A stretch of DNA of 64,000 bases from CADCTB01 sp963768975 (GTDB lineage: Bacteria > Actinomycetota > Acidimicrobiia > Acidimicrobiales > AC-14): NCBI GenBank assembly GCA_963768975.1, contig CAVYKB010000016.1, positions 22,307-86,306 on the forward strand. The letters run 5' to 3'. Both the position numbers and the translations under genes were made by a program. The notes below the pieces were generated by a model. The model ran no database searches. It saw nothing but the letters and a program-made list of their open reading frames with translations, and had not been told where the DNA came from. Below are positions 7,659 to 16,171 of this stretch, in pieces; positions within the stretch are counted from its first letter, which is position 1; each line of letters opens with the position of its first letter.

Positions 7659-8851
7659 GGAAGAGGCGCCGGCGCCGGCACGGTTCGAGTGACCAGCACG
7701 CTGGCCAACCACGTCGTCACCGGGACGGCGGCGATCAGGCCCAGGCTGCCGACCAGGGTCTGGACGATCTCCTGGGCCACGATCTCGCCGGTGAGGACGT
7801 CGCCCAGGCGCCGGTCGGCCACAGTGAAGATGACGAACAAGGGTAGGGCGGCGCCGGCGTACGCCAAGACGAGCGTGTCGACGGTGGAGGCGATGTGGTC
7901 CCGCCCGATGTGCATGGCCGAGCGGTACAGGTGGCGGGCGTCCACCGCAGGATTGGCGAGGTAGATCTCCCAGACCGCGGAGGCTTGGGTGACGGTCACG
8001 TCGTTCAGGACTCCCAGCGCGCCGATGACGATGCCGGCCAGCAGCATGCCCCGCAGGTCAACCGTGCTGCCCAATACCCCCCGGAGGTATGTTCCCTCCT
8101 CGGACGACAACCCGGTCAGCTTTGTCGCTTCCACGAACGCCACGGCCAGCAGCGCGGTCAAGCCCAGCGCCACCAGCGTGCCCAGCACCGCAGTCGTCGT
8201 CCGGGCGGACACGCCGTGGGCCAGATAGATGATCACCAGGGCGATGACCGCGGCGCCCACCACCGCCGCCAAAAGGGCGTTCTCGCCGGCCAGGATGGCG
8301 GGCAGCACGAACCGCACGATCACCAGCAGGCTCACGCCCAACCCGAGGAGAGCGGCCAGGCCCCGCCAGCGGGCCAGGCCCACGACGGCCAGGGCGAACA
8401 GCAACCCCAAAGCCAGCAACGGGACTCGTCGCTGGTAATCGGAGAAGAAATAAGCGACCGGCTGCCCAGGATCGGCGGCCCGGCCCAGGATGATCCGGTC
8501 GCCGGCTCGCAGTGTGGGCTGATCGGGGCTCTCCGTGATCTCCAGCGTCGTGGACTGCCCCTTCTCCGGACCGCTGCTCAGCTGCGCCGTCACGTCCCGG
8601 CACACCAACGGCGCGCCGGGCAGGCCCGAACGGCAGGGCACCTGTGGCGCCGCCGTCACCGTGGCCTTCACGAGATCCACGGGCGTCCCCAGCCCGCCCG
8701 TCCGGTCCTTGGGCACCGGCGGCGGCCACAGCACGATCAACCCGACCACGGTGGCCAGCACGAAAACGCCGACCACGCCGGCCAACGCCCGCCGCAGGGG
8801 GTCGGGCAGGCGCAGCGCCGCCGAGGTAGGGGAGCCGTGGGAGTGGGCCAC
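7655..8851 (-). CDS. YibE/F family membrane protein
   Basis: This multi-pass membrane protein belongs to the YibE/F family, whose function is not established (a transport role has been proposed). Of its 398 residues, one hydrophobic segment lies at about 25-47. A soluble extracytoplasmic region with two Cys follows (about 50-140). About seven more hydrophobic segments come after that, including the conserved GALGVLNDVTVTQASAVWE region. The start is GTG 8851. It converges with parB, overlapping it by 4 bp. CACACT lies 6 nt before the start, a weak form of the leaderless promoter pattern seen elsewhere. Confidence 0.8.
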   Translation of the reverse strand: MAHSHGSPTSAALRLPDPLRRALAGVVGVFVLATVVGLIVLWPPPVPKDRTGGLGTPVDLVKATVTAAPQVPCRSGLPGAPLVCRDVTAQLSSGPEKGQSTTLEITESPDQPTLRAGDRIILGRAADPGQPVAYFFSDYQRRVPLLALGLLFALAVVGLARWRGLAALLGLGVSLLVIVRFVLPAILAGENALLAAVVGAAVIALVIIYLAHGVSARTTTAVLGTLVALGLTALLAVAFVEATKLTGLSSEEGTYLRGVLGSTVDLRGMLLAGIVIGALGVLNDVTVTQASAVWEIYLANPAVDARHLYRSAMHIGRDHIASTVDTLVLAYAGAALPLFVIFTVADRRLGDVLTGEIVAQEIVQTLVGSLGLIAAVPVTTWLASVLVTRTVPAPAPLP

Positions 8852-8893
8852 AGCGACAGTGTGACCCGCCGGCCGCCCCGGCCGAGGCCAGCC

Positions 8894-9070
8894 TCAGGCC
8901 CGGGCCGCTCCCGGCCGTCGGGGCGCGTGCAGGATGGCCAGCCGCTGTCCCGACGTCAGGCGCAGCCGCCATGGGCGCTCGGACAGGGCGCGGCTGACCA
9001 CCCGGGCCACATCATCTGCCGACACCGGCGTGACCTGGTGGCTGGACGGAGATTCGGAGCCGCTCACCAC
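8894..9070 (-). CDS. Small hypothetical protein, 58 aa
   Basis: I do not recognise this short reading frame. It starts at a double GTG, with AGGAGG about 7-10 nt upstream, and encodes a 58-residue protein with DDVARVVSRALSERPWRLRL in the middle and a basic Arg/Pro/Ala tail. It lies between the GAF protein and the YibE/F gene on the same strand. The good ribosome-binding site and the amphipathic middle argue that it is real, but length and lack of a known family keep confidence moderate. Confidence 0.45.
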   Translation of the reverse strand: MVSGSESPSSHQVTPVSADDVARVVSRALSERPWRLRLTSGQRLAILHAPRRPGAARA

Positions 9071-9117
9071 TGGGACCTCCTCATGTTTTCTCCTTCCCTT
9101 TCACCGTACTCAGCGTA

Positions 9118-9861
9118 TCAGTCCCGGAACCACTGGAGCAGGTCGACCAGCACCCGGGCCACCTCCTGGGCCACCAGCAGGAGGGCGTCGAACCCCTCGG
9201 CAGTGCCCAGCGGGCTGTCGGGGTCGACGGAGGACCCGGCCAGCACCGCGATCACTTCGTCTCGCCCGGTGGTCACCGGCATGGCCGTCACCACCGCCAG
9301 GTTGCGGGCCCGCTGCTGCTGCGCCGGCGACAGGCCGTAGGTGTCGTCGGACGCCTCGGGGCCCCGCGCCAGCACGTACTCGCCTGAGACCCAGGCCTCG
9401 CCGACGGCGCCGGCGCCGGGCTTCCATCCCCGGCTGGGGCTGAGGTGGCCCTCGAAGGCGGGGAGGAGCAGCTCGCGCTGCTCGTCGAAGAGGTAGAGGT
9501 GGAACCAGGCGCCGGCCAGCACGCCGTCCTGGGGCGCCAGCAGCCAGCCCAGCACGTCCGACGCCAGCAGGACGCGGGTGGCGGCGACGACATCGTCGAC
9601 CTCCACCGCCTCCACACCGGCGGCCTCCGCCAACTCGGTGGACTTCTCGCGCGACTCGGCGAGGGTCAGCTTGAAGCCGGTGGCCGGGCCGACCTCGGCG
9701 TTGAGCAACCGGGGGAGGACGACGCCGAGGACGACGAGGCCGCTGCCGAAGACAAGGAGGCCCACGGCGTAGACGTCGTTCCCGTCCGACTGGAAGAGCG
9801 ATGCGACGAGGAGTACGGCGCCCAGCAGGACGAGGACAACGCTGCCGGCACGGCTCGCCAT
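9118..9861 (-). CDS. Membrane-anchored GAF-like domain protein
   Basis: The 247-residue protein starts with two closely spaced hydrophobic helices (about 5-22 and 30-50). A short helical segment (about 65-85) leads into a soluble domain of about 150 residues that looks like a GAF sensor (WFHLYLFDEQRELLLPAFEG; GAVGEAWVSGEYVLARG; VIAVLAGSS). No enzymatic output domain is present. It may sense a small molecule or redox state at the membrane and signal by partner binding. The GAF assignment is by pattern only. Confidence 0.6.
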   Translation of the reverse strand: MASRAGSVVLVLLGAVLLVASLFQSDGNDVYAVGLLVFGSGLVVLGVVLPRLLNAEVGPATGFKLTLAESREKSTELAEAAGVEAVEVDDVVAATRVLLASDVLGWLLAPQDGVLAGAWFHLYLFDEQRELLLPAFEGHLSPSRGWKPGAGAVGEAWVSGEYVLARGPEASDDTYGLSPAQQQRARNLAVVTAMPVTTGRDEVIAVLAGSSVDPDSPLGTAEGFDALLLVAQEVARVLVDLLQWFRD

Positions 9862-9936
9862 GCCGGCATCATCGCAAGGGGGTGGGACAGCACAGCGCCC
9901 ACGTGACGAGCAGGCGAGCGCTGTGCCGGCGGATGG

Positions 9937-10251
9937 TTAAGGCTTGGGCGGGCCCTTGTGGACCGGGCCCATGGCCTCGCCGACGTCTTGGCGGCCGCCC
10001 TTCTCGAGCAGCTTCTCGGCGTCCGCCGCCGCCGCTTCAGACGACGGGCCGGTCCCCTGGACCCGGCGGCCGCCCTCGGCACCCTGGGTGCGGACCACGG
10101 ACTCGTTGCCGGCGCCGTCGAAGACCGAGATCTCAGAGACACCGGTCTCGGTGGCGAACGGGGCTCGCACGCCCTCGCCTTCACCGGCACGGTGCTGGTG
10201 GTGGTCGGTATCGCCGGCGACGCCGGGTTGACGGTTTCCTTGTTCGCTCAT
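9937..10251 (-). CDS. Hypothetical hydrophilic protein, 104 aa
   Basis: I do not recognise this protein. It is 104 residues, rich in Gly, Glu and Ala, with a His/Asp-rich start (GDTDHHQHRAGEGEG) and no membrane segment or Cys. A middle part (GVSEISVFDGAGNESVVRTQ) could form a small beta structure. It is divergent from sigR, with about 60 bp between start codons, and leads toward the GAF gene. Confidence 0.5.
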   Translation of the reverse strand: MSEQGNRQPGVAGDTDHHQHRAGEGEGVRAPFATETGVSEISVFDGAGNESVVRTQGAEGGRRVQGTGPSSEAAAADAEKLLEKGGRQDVGEAMGPVHKGPPKP

Positions 10252-10300
10252 ACGCGCTACCTACCCACCGGCCCGAGGGAGCCAACACGCAGAACGGGGC

Positions 10301-10306
10301 TAGCGT
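10301..10306 (+). promoter_or_regulatory. Leaderless -10 element of sigR
   Basis: TAGCGT lies 8 nt before the GTG start of sigR. This TANNNT-N6-8-start spacing recurs throughout the window and implies transcription starting at or next to the start codon. Confidence 0.5.
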
Positions 10307-10314
10307 GACCCCCG

Positions 10315-10896
10315 GTGGCCGACCAGGCGAAGTTCGCAGATTTGGCGATGGAGTACATGCCCTCGCTGTACACCGCGGCCTTACGCATGACCAGGAACCC
10401 CTCCGACGCCGAGGATCTCGTGCAGGAGACCTACCTGAAGGCCTACCGGGCGTTCAACAGCTTCGCCGAGGGCACGAACCTCAAAGCCTGGCTCTACCGC
10501 ATCCTGACCAACACCTACATCAACGCCTACCGGGCCAAGAAGCGGCGCCCGGAAGAGTCCGATATCGACGACCTGGAGAACTTCTACCTCTACCGGCGCC
10601 TCGGCGGCCTCGAAGGCGCCACCGCCGGCCGCAGCGCCGAGGACGAGGTCCTCGACCACTTCACCGAGACCGAGGTGAAGGAGGCCATCGAGGCCCTTCC
10701 CGAGCAGTTCCGGATGGCAGTCCTGCTCGGCGACGTGGAAGGATTTTCCTACAAGGAGATCGCCGAGATCCTCGACGTGCCCATCGGAACTGTGATGAGT
10801 CGGCTCCATCGCGGAAGAAGGGCGCTCCAGAAGCGGTTATACGAATTCGGACGTCAGCGTGGACTGGTACCCGAGCGTGAGGGGACACATGGATGA
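10315..10896 (+). CDS. sigR: ECF sigma factor, SigR/SigH (oxidative stress) type
   Basis: This is a group IV sigma factor resembling Streptomyces SigR and mycobacterial SigH, which control the thiol-oxidative stress response. The 193-residue protein has region 2 (NPSDAEDLVQETYLKAYRAF; WLYRILTNTYINAYR) and region 4 (ALPEQFRMAVLLGDVEGFSY; EIAEILDVPIGTVMSRLHRG). It overlaps the adjacent zinc anti-sigma gene by 8 nt, as in sigR-rsrA operons. Two matching GGAAT-N18-GTT promoters are in the window (11125 and 30654). Confidence 0.9.
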   Translation: MADQAKFADLAMEYMPSLYTAALRMTRNPSDAEDLVQETYLKAYRAFNSFAEGTNLKAWLYRILTNTYINAYRAKKRRPEESDIDDLENFYLYRRLGGLEGATAGRSAEDEVLDHFTETEVKEAIEALPEQFRMAVLLGDVEGFSYKEIAEILDVPIGTVMSRLHRGRRALQKRLYEFGRQRGLVPEREGTHG

Positions 10897-11131
10897 GCAT
10901 TGTTTAGAGGCGGTGGAGTTGCTGTACCACTACCTCGACGGCGAGCTCACCGACGAACGACGGGTCCTCATCCAGCACCACCTCGACGCATGCCCGCCGT
11001 GCTTCGAGGCCTACGACTTCGAGGCGGAGCTCCGTATCGTCGTCCGCCAGAAGTGCCGCGACCACGTCCCCGAGAGCCTGGTCGAGCGGGTGGCCCGGGC
11101 CCTTCGAGAAGAGACCGCCAGCGCGGAATAG
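10889..11131 (+). CDS. rsrA: Zinc-binding anti-sigma factor RsrA-like
   Basis: RsrA binds SigR and releases it when its zinc-bound thiols are oxidised. The 80-residue protein carries the zinc anti-sigma motif H-x3-C-x2-C in HHLDACPPC, plus an upstream Cys in MDEHCLEAVELL and another Cys in RQKCRDH. Start ATG 10889 overlaps the end of sigR. The family (ZAS, mycothiol system anti-sigma) and the partner are clear from the motif and gene order. Confidence 0.88.
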   Translation: MDEHCLEAVELLYHYLDGELTDERRVLIQHHLDACPPCFEAYDFEAELRIVVRQKCRDHVPESLVERVARALREETASAE

Positions 11132-11150
11132 TTGGCCGGCCCCGCCGGTT
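11125..11150 (+). promoter_or_regulatory. SigR-type promoter before the small Cys protein
   Basis: GGAAT (11125-11129) and GTT (11148-11150) are separated by exactly 18 nt, the known SigR consensus GGAAT-N18-GTT. GTT ends 9 nt before the ATG at 11160. The -35 lies in the last codons of rsrA. Confidence 0.65.
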
Positions 11151-11159
11151 GGCTTGGAC

Positions 11160-11348
11160 ATGTCCGAAGGATTTGTCGCAGGGCACCCGATCTCGGGGAA
11201 CGACCGGCCGTCGAAGGCGTTCAAGGCCGGCCGTACGTGTCGCGAGACGGGGTGCGCCACCATTCTCTCCATCTACAACGACGGGGCCTTCTGCGCCCAG
11301 CACGCGCCGATGGTCGTTCCGCGGGTCCGAGGCAAGAAGATCGCATAG
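11160..11348 (+). CDS. Small Cys/His protein, probable zinc ribbon, 62 aa
   Basis: The 62-residue protein contains TCRETGCATILSIYN followed by FCAQH, giving C-x4-C-x12-C-x2-H, a plausible single zinc site. It ends in a basic tail (RVRGKKIA). I recognise the pattern as recurring in small actinobacterial proteins but know no function. A SigR-type promoter sits directly upstream, so it probably belongs to the disulfide-stress response. ATG 11160 is chosen over an in-frame TTG at 11154. Confidence 0.65.
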   Translation: MSEGFVAGHPISGNDRPSKAFKAGRTCRETGCATILSIYNDGAFCAQHAPMVVPRVRGKKIA

Positions 11349-11376
11349 TCGAGCGCCGCTCGCCACGTCGGCACGG

Positions 11377-11400
11377 CCGCCCCTCCGGGGCGGTTCTGTT
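11377..11400 (+). terminator. Rho-independent terminator after sigR-rsrA unit
   Basis: A 7-bp stem CCGCCCC / GGGGCGG with a TCC loop is followed by TTCTGTT, about 29 nt after the stop of the small Cys protein. Confidence 0.7.
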
Positions 11401-11542
11401 ACACCGAGGCGCTGGCGGACTACCGGGCCGGCCACTTCACGGCGCGGGAGCTGCGCCTCGTCCTGGTGGGCACGGCCTCGTTCATGGGCGACTGCCTCAC
11501 GCCGGTCCGCTAGCCCGCTCCAGCCTCCCTGCCGGCGGCCAG

Positions 11543-11548
11543 TACAGT
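11543..11548 (+). promoter_or_regulatory. Leaderless -10 element
   Basis: TACAGT lies 7 nt before the ATG of the 46-residue membrane protein at 11556. Confidence 0.5.
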
Positions 11549-11555
11549 CGCCGGC

Positions 11556-11696
11556 ATGGAGCTCCTTCTCGCGGCCGCCAAGCCGTGGGCCTACTGGATC
11601 GCACCGATGATCCTCGTGGGCTCGGTCCTGGCAGTCTTGGCTTACATCCTCATGTACGTCTTCAAGGTCGTCGCCGCCAAGTACCCGAAGACCTGA
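11556..11696 (+). CDS. Small single-pass membrane protein, 46 aa
   Basis: The 46-residue protein MELLLAAAKPWAYWIAPMIL continues into a hydrophobic stretch through about residue 40 and ends in a Lys-containing tail (AAKYPKT). It would form one membrane helix with an aromatic start. A TACAGT box 7 nt before the ATG supports it as an expressed leaderless gene. It lies 4 nt before the DUF2342 hydrolase and may share its transcript. No family is recognised. Confidence 0.6.
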   Translation: MELLLAAAKPWAYWIAPMILVGSVLAVLAYILMYVFKVVAAKYPKT

Positions 11697-11700
11697 CCTG

Positions 11701-12765
11701 ATGGATGCCATTGCCTGGGACACTGCGGAGCGCATCGCCATCCGGGTGGCCGGGCGCGAGCCGCTGGCCGAGTCCTACCACTACGCGTCCCTGGAGCCCG
11801 ACTTCCGGGAGTTCACCGCCGAGGCCGAGGCCCTGGTGGAGGCCGAGACCGGCCTGAAGTCCCTCGCCGGCCCGGCGCGAGCCCGGGTCACCGACCGGGC
11901 CGGCTGGATCCGGGCCAACCTGGCGTCGTTCCAGCGCCTGCTCCGGCCCCTCACCGACCGCCTGGGCCAGAAGATGGGCGCCACCAAGGTCGCCCCGCTG
12001 GGCCGCCAGGTCGCCGGCGCCGAAGTCGGCGCCATGCTCGGCTGGATGTCGACACGCGTCCTCGGCCAGTACGACATGCTCGTCATCGAGACCGAGAACC
12101 CTGAGGATCAGGACCTCGTCTACTACGTCGGCCCCAACGTCCTGGCCCTCGAGAAGCGCTACGGCTTCCCGCCCCGTGAGTTCCGGTTGTGGCTGGCCCT
12201 CCACGAGGTCACCCACCGCATGCAGTTCACCGGCGTCCCGTGGCTGCGGCCGTACTTCCTCTCTCTGGTCGACGACACCCTCGGCTCCTTCGACCCCGAC
12301 CCCAAGAAGATGGTGGAGTCGCTCAAGCGGGCCGTCGCCCAGGCCCGGGCCGGCCACAACCCCCTCGACGAGGGGGGCATCGTCACCATCCTGGCCACGC
12401 CGGAGCAGCAGAAGACCATCCAGCGCATCGGCGGCCTCATGAGCGTGCTCGAGGGCCACGGCGACCTGATCATGGACCGGGCCGCCACCGACCGGGTGCC
12501 GAGCGCCGAGCGGTTCAGCAGCGTGCTCCACGACCGGCGCCAGGCCACGGGCGTGGCCAAAGTGGTCCAGAAGCTGGTGGGTCTCGAAGCCAAGCTGAAG
12601 CAGTACCAGGAGGGCGAGAAGTTCCTCGAAAGTCTGGAGGAGGCCGGCGGGGACGGTATCGAGATCCTTTGGCGGGGCCCGGAGTACCTGCCCGACCTCG
12701 CCGAGATCCGCGACCCCCAGCGCTGGCTCTCCCGAGTCTCCGAGGCCGCCGCCCGAACCGCGTGA
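11701..12765 (+). CDS. DUF2342 zinc-dependent hydrolase (F420-associated family)
   Basis: This 354-residue protein belongs to the DUF2342 family, often labelled putative hydrolase or coenzyme F420 biosynthesis associated. It has a zincin-like HEVTH motif (HExxH) at residues 168-172 in WLALHEVTHRMQFTG and an ENPEDQDLVYYVGPNVLALE segment before it. Its substrate is unknown; the family tracks F420-containing actinobacteria. The ATG lies 4 nt after the small membrane protein gene. tilS follows 45 nt downstream. Confidence 0.85.
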   Translation: MDAIAWDTAERIAIRVAGREPLAESYHYASLEPDFREFTAEAEALVEAETGLKSLAGPARARVTDRAGWIRANLASFQRLLRPLTDRLGQKMGATKVAPLGRQVAGAEVGAMLGWMSTRVLGQYDMLVIETENPEDQDLVYYVGPNVLALEKRYGFPPREFRLWLALHEVTHRMQFTGVPWLRPYFLSLVDDTLGSFDPDPKKMVESLKRAVAQARAGHNPLDEGGIVTILATPEQQKTIQRIGGLMSVLEGHGDLIMDRAATDRVPSAERFSSVLHDRRQATGVAKVVQKLVGLEAKLKQYQEGEKFLESLEEAGGDGIEILWRGPEYLPDLAEIRDPQRWLSRVSEAAARTA

Positions 12766-12796
12766 CCGGGCCGGGAGGCCGGCCCTGATGGTTCAG

Positions 12797-12810
12797 GGGG
12801 CGGAAGCCCC
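12797..12810 (+). promoter_or_regulatory. Hairpin abutting the tilS start codon
   Basis: GGGGC and GCCCC form a 5-bp stem around a GGAA (GNRA) tetraloop that ends exactly at the GTG start of tilS. It could limit ribosome access or be chance in GC-rich DNA. Confidence 0.35.
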
Positions 12811-13659
12811 GTGATTTCTGGATTGCTGGCCCGCTGCACGTTCCCGCCCGCCGGCACGGCCGTCACCTGCGCCGTCTCCGGTGGCGCCGACTCCCTCGCC
12901 CTCCTCGTCCTGGCCACGGCCGCCGGCCTCGAGGTCACCGCCGTCCACGTCGACCACGGGCTGCGCCCGGAGTCCGAGGCCACGCTGGTCCGGGCTGCGG
13001 CAGCGACCCTGGGCGCCCGCTTCACGAGCCATACAGTCGACGTCGCCCCCGGCCCCAACCTCGAGGCCCGGGCCCGGGCCGCCCGCTACGCCGTGCTCCC
13101 CTCCGACGTCCTTACCGGCCACACGGCCGACGACCAGGCCGAGACGGTCCTGCTCAACCTCCTGCGAGGCGCCGGCCTCGACGGCCTGGCCGGCATGCGC
13201 CGCGAGCGCCATCCCATCCTCGACTTACGTCGGCAGGAGACCCATGCCGTGTGCCGGGCCCAGGGGTTCGATCCCTTCACCGACCCCACCAACGCGGACC
13301 CGGTCCACCGTCGCAACCGGGTGCGGGCCGAGCTGATCCCCCTCCTGAACGACATCGCCGGCCGCGACGTCACGCCGATCCTCACCCGCCAGGCCGGCAT
13401 CCTTCGCGACGAGGCCGACGTGCTCGACGTGCTGGCCGCCGGCCTCGACCCCACCGACGCCGTCACCTTGATGAAGGCACCCCCGGCCATCGCCCGCCGC
13501 GCCGTCCGCCGTTGGCTCACCGACGGCCAGGACCACCCGCCCGACGCCGCCACGGTCGAGCGGGTGCTCGCCGTCGCCCACGGCATGGCGACGGGCACCG
13601 ACGTGGGCGCCGGCCGGCGGGTCGCCCGCACGAGAAACGTCCTCCGGCTGGAGCACTAA
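12811..13659 (+). CDS. tilS: tRNA(Ile)-lysidine synthase TilS (short form)
   Basis: TilS attaches lysine to C34 of tRNA-Ile(CAU) so that it reads AUA. The PP-loop motif SGGADSLAL lies near residue 24-32. HVDHGLRPES, TGHTADDQAETVLLNLLRGAG and DPTNADPVHRRNRVR are family signatures. At 282 residues it lacks most of the C-terminal tRNA-binding domains of the E. coli enzyme, as in many actinobacteria. Start GTG 12811. It is followed by hpt, the common tilS-hpt-ftsH order. Confidence 0.92.
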   Translation: MISGLLARCTFPPAGTAVTCAVSGGADSLALLVLATAAGLEVTAVHVDHGLRPESEATLVRAAAATLGARFTSHTVDVAPGPNLEARARAARYAVLPSDVLTGHTADDQAETVLLNLLRGAGLDGLAGMRRERHPILDLRRQETHAVCRAQGFDPFTDPTNADPVHRRNRVRAELIPLLNDIAGRDVTPILTRQAGILRDEADVLDVLAAGLDPTDAVTLMKAPPAIARRAVRRWLTDGQDHPPDAATVERVLAVAHGMATGTDVGAGRRVARTRNVLRLEH

Positions 13660-13662
13660 CGT
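13657..13662 (+). promoter_or_regulatory. Leaderless -10 element of hpt
   Basis: TAACGT, overlapping the tilS stop codon, lies 7 nt before the GTG start of hpt. Confidence 0.45.
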
Positions 13663-13669
13663 CCTCGCC

Positions 13670-14245
13670 GTGCCCGGACTTCCTCCCGCTGAAAGGGCCG
13701 CTCGGGCCCTGGACGACCCACATCTGGGCGAGATCGTTGTCAGCGAAGCCGCCCTCAAGGCCCGGATCGCCGAGCTCGGACGCCAGATCACCGAGGACTA
13801 CGCCGGCCGCTCGCCCCTGCTCGTCGGGGTGTTGAAGGGCGCCTTCGTGTTCATGAGCGACCTGGCCCGGGCCATCGATCTGCCGGTGGAGTTCGACTTC
13901 ATGGCCGTGTCGTCCTACGGCAGCGCCACCAAGACCAGCGGCGTGGTCCGCATCGTCAAGGACCTCGACATCGACCTGTCCGGCCGCCACGTGATCCTGG
14001 TGGAGGACATCGTCGACAGCGGCCTGACCCTCTCCTACCTGCGCAAGAACCTCAAGGCCCGCAACCCGGCCAGCCTCGAGGTGTGCGCCCTGCTGGTCAG
14101 GGAGGGCCGCCAGAAGCGCTCGCCGGCGCTCAAGTACGTCGGGTTCACCATCCCGCCGGCATTCGTGATCGGCTACGGGCTCGACGTGGCCGAGCGCTAT
14201 CGCAACCTGCCGTATGTCTGCATCTGGGGTGGATCGGAGGGCTGA
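13670..14245 (+). CDS. hpt: Hypoxanthine phosphoribosyltransferase
   Basis: Hpt salvages hypoxanthine and guanine by transferring phosphoribose from PRPP. The 191-residue protein has the PRPP motif VILVEDIVDSGLT, the early GVLKGAFVFMSDLARAID segment and the late VGFTIPPAFVIGYGLD segment, all diagnostic. GTG 13670 lies 10 nt after tilS. Gene order tilS-hpt-ftsH matches many Gram-positive genomes. Confidence 0.93.
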   Translation: MPGLPPAERAARALDDPHLGEIVVSEAALKARIAELGRQITEDYAGRSPLLVGVLKGAFVFMSDLARAIDLPVEFDFMAVSSYGSATKTSGVVRIVKDLDIDLSGRHVILVEDIVDSGLTLSYLRKNLKARNPASLEVCALLVREGRQKRSPALKYVGFTIPPAFVIGYGLDVAERYRNLPYVCIWGGSEG

Positions 14246-14281
14246 TTCACCCTCGCCCCAGGGGTCGGGCACACTAGGGGA

Positions 14282-16171
14282 GTGAAGAACCGGTTACCGA
14301 AGGTTGTCCGTGGCGCGCCCTTTTGGGTGGTGGTGGCCCTTGTGGCCGTTCTGGTCCTGGGTGGTGTGTTCCGGGGCGACGGAGACCGAAAGAAGCTCCG
14401 CCTCGACGAGTTCGAGACCCTGGTGGCCGACGGGCAGGTCATGAAGGCCACCGTCGCCGACCGCGACGCCTCCATCCACGGCGAGCTGGCCAGCGGCGAC
14501 AAGTTCAAGGTCAACTACGTCCGGGGCGACACGGAGAAGACGATCGACGTCCTCCGCCAGGGCAACGTCGAGGTCAAGGTCGACCACCAGGGCGACCCCA
14601 TCTGGTGGACGATCCTGCAGACGTTCCTGCCCTTCGTCCTGCTCATCGGCGCCTTCCTGTTCGTCATGAACACGATGCAGGGTGGCGGCAGCCGGGTCAT
14701 GCAGTTCGGCAAGGCCAAAGCCAAGCAGGTCAACAAGGACCAGCCCAAGGTCACCTTCGCCGACGTCGCCGGCGCCGATGAGGCCGTCGAGGAGCTCCAG
14801 GAGATCAAGGAGTTCCTGGAAGCGCCGGCCAAGTTCTTGGCGATGGGGGCCAAGATCCCCAAGGGCGTCCTGTTGTTCGGCCCCCCGGGCACGGGCAAGA
14901 CGCTCCTCGCCAGGGCGGTCGCCGGCGAGGCCGGCGTGCCCTTCTTCTCCATCTCCGGCTCCGACTTCGTGGAGATGTTCGTCGGTGTGGGGGCCAGCCG
15001 GGTGCGCGACCTGTTCGAGCAGGCCAAGCAGTCGGCCCCGGCCATCGTCTTCGTCGACGAGATCGACGCCGTGGGCCGCCACCGCGGCGCCGGCATGGGA
15101 GGCGGCCACGACGAGCGGGAGCAGACCCTCAACCAGCTCCTCGTCGAGATGGACGGCTTCGACACCAAGGCCGGCGTCATCCTCATCGCCGCCACCAACC
15201 GGCCCGACATCCTCGACCCCGCGCTCCTGCGCCCGGGCCGATTCGACCGCCAGATCGTCGTCGACCGCCCCGACCTCGAGGGCCGGCGGGCCATCCTCAA
15301 CGTGCACGCCAAGAACAAGCCGCTGGCCAAGGGGGTCGACGTCGACATCCTGGCCCGCCGCACCCCCGGCTTCACCGGTGCCGACCTGGCCAACCTGATG
15401 AACGAGGCCGCCCTCCTGGCCGCCCGCCGCGGCTTCGAGGAGATCGGCATGCCCCAGCTGGAGGACGCCGTCGACCGGGTGATCGCCGGCCCCGAGCGCA
15501 AGAGCCGGCTCATGTCCGACAACGAGAAGCGGGTCATCGCCTACCACGAGGGTGGTCACGCCCTGGTCGGCCACGCCCTCCCCGACGCCGACCCCATCCA
15601 CAAAATCTCGATCGTCGCCCGGGGCCGGGCCCTGGGCTGGACGCTCGCCCTGCCCACCGAGGACAAGTACCTCACCTCCCGCTCGGCCCTGCGCGATCAG
15701 CTGGCCATGCTGATGGGCGGGCGCACGGCCGAGGAGCTGATCTTCGAGGACCCGACCACCGGAGCGTCCAACGACATCGAGCGGGCCACCCAGATCGCCC
15801 GGGCGATGGTGACCGAGTACGGCATGAGCGACGAGATCGGGCCCCAGCAGCTCGGCCAGAAGAACGGGGAGGTGTTCCTGGGCCGGGAGTTCGGCCATCA
15901 GGCCAACTACTCCGACCAAGTGGCGGCCAACATCGACTCCGAGGTCCGCCGGCTCATCGACGAGGCCCATTCCGAAGCGGCCGAGATCATCATCCAGTAC
16001 CGCGACATCCTGGACCGCCTGGCCGACGCCCTCATCGAGAAGGAGACGCTCGACACGCCCGAGGTCATGGCCCTTCTGGCCGACGTGCCCAAGCGGCCCC
16101 GCCGGCCGGCGGCGCCCCCGCCCGGCATCACCGTCCCGCCCCGGCGCATCCGCCCGTTCGGGACACCGTGA
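14282..16171 (+). CDS. ftsH: ATP-dependent zinc metalloprotease FtsH
   Basis: FtsH is the membrane AAA+ protease that degrades misfolded and regulatory membrane proteins. Of 629 residues, one membrane helix is at about 10-28, an extracytoplasmic domain follows, and a second helix is at about 100-122. The AAA domain has Walker A GPPGTGKT and Walker B IVFVDEID plus the SRH, and the protease domain has HEGGH (HExxH). The C-terminus is Pro/Arg-rich. GTG 14282 is preceded by CACACT at a 6-nt distance. It overlaps the next gene. Confidence 0.96.
   Translation: MKNRLPKVVRGAPFWVVVALVAVLVLGGVFRGDGDRKKLRLDEFETLVADGQVMKATVADRDASIHGELASGDKFKVNYVRGDTEKTIDVLRQGNVEVKVDHQGDPIWWTILQTFLPFVLLIGAFLFVMNTMQGGGSRVMQFGKAKAKQVNKDQPKVTFADVAGADEAVEELQEIKEFLEAPAKFLAMGAKIPKGVLLFGPPGTGKTLLARAVAGEAGVPFFSISGSDFVEMFVGVGASRVRDLFEQAKQSAPAIVFVDEIDAVGRHRGAGMGGGHDEREQTLNQLLVEMDGFDTKAGVILIAATNRPDILDPALLRPGRFDRQIVVDRPDLEGRRAILNVHAKNKPLAKGVDVDILARRTPGFTGADLANLMNEAALLAARRGFEEIGMPQLEDAVDRVIAGPERKSRLMSDNEKRVIAYHEGGHALVGHALPDADPIHKISIVARGRALGWTLALPTEDKYLTSRSALRDQLAMLMGGRTAEELIFEDPTTGASNDIERATQIARAMVTEYGMSDEIGPQQLGQKNGEVFLGREFGHQANYSDQVAANIDSEVRRLIDEAHSEAAEIIIQYRDILDRLADALIEKETLDTPEVMALLADVPKRPRRPAAPPPGITVPPRRIRPFGTP

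Noticed and set aside
11400..11514. A short open frame reading ADYRAGHFTARELRLVLVG
   Set aside because: It has no ATG, GTG or TTG start and follows a terminator directly; at most a gene remnant.
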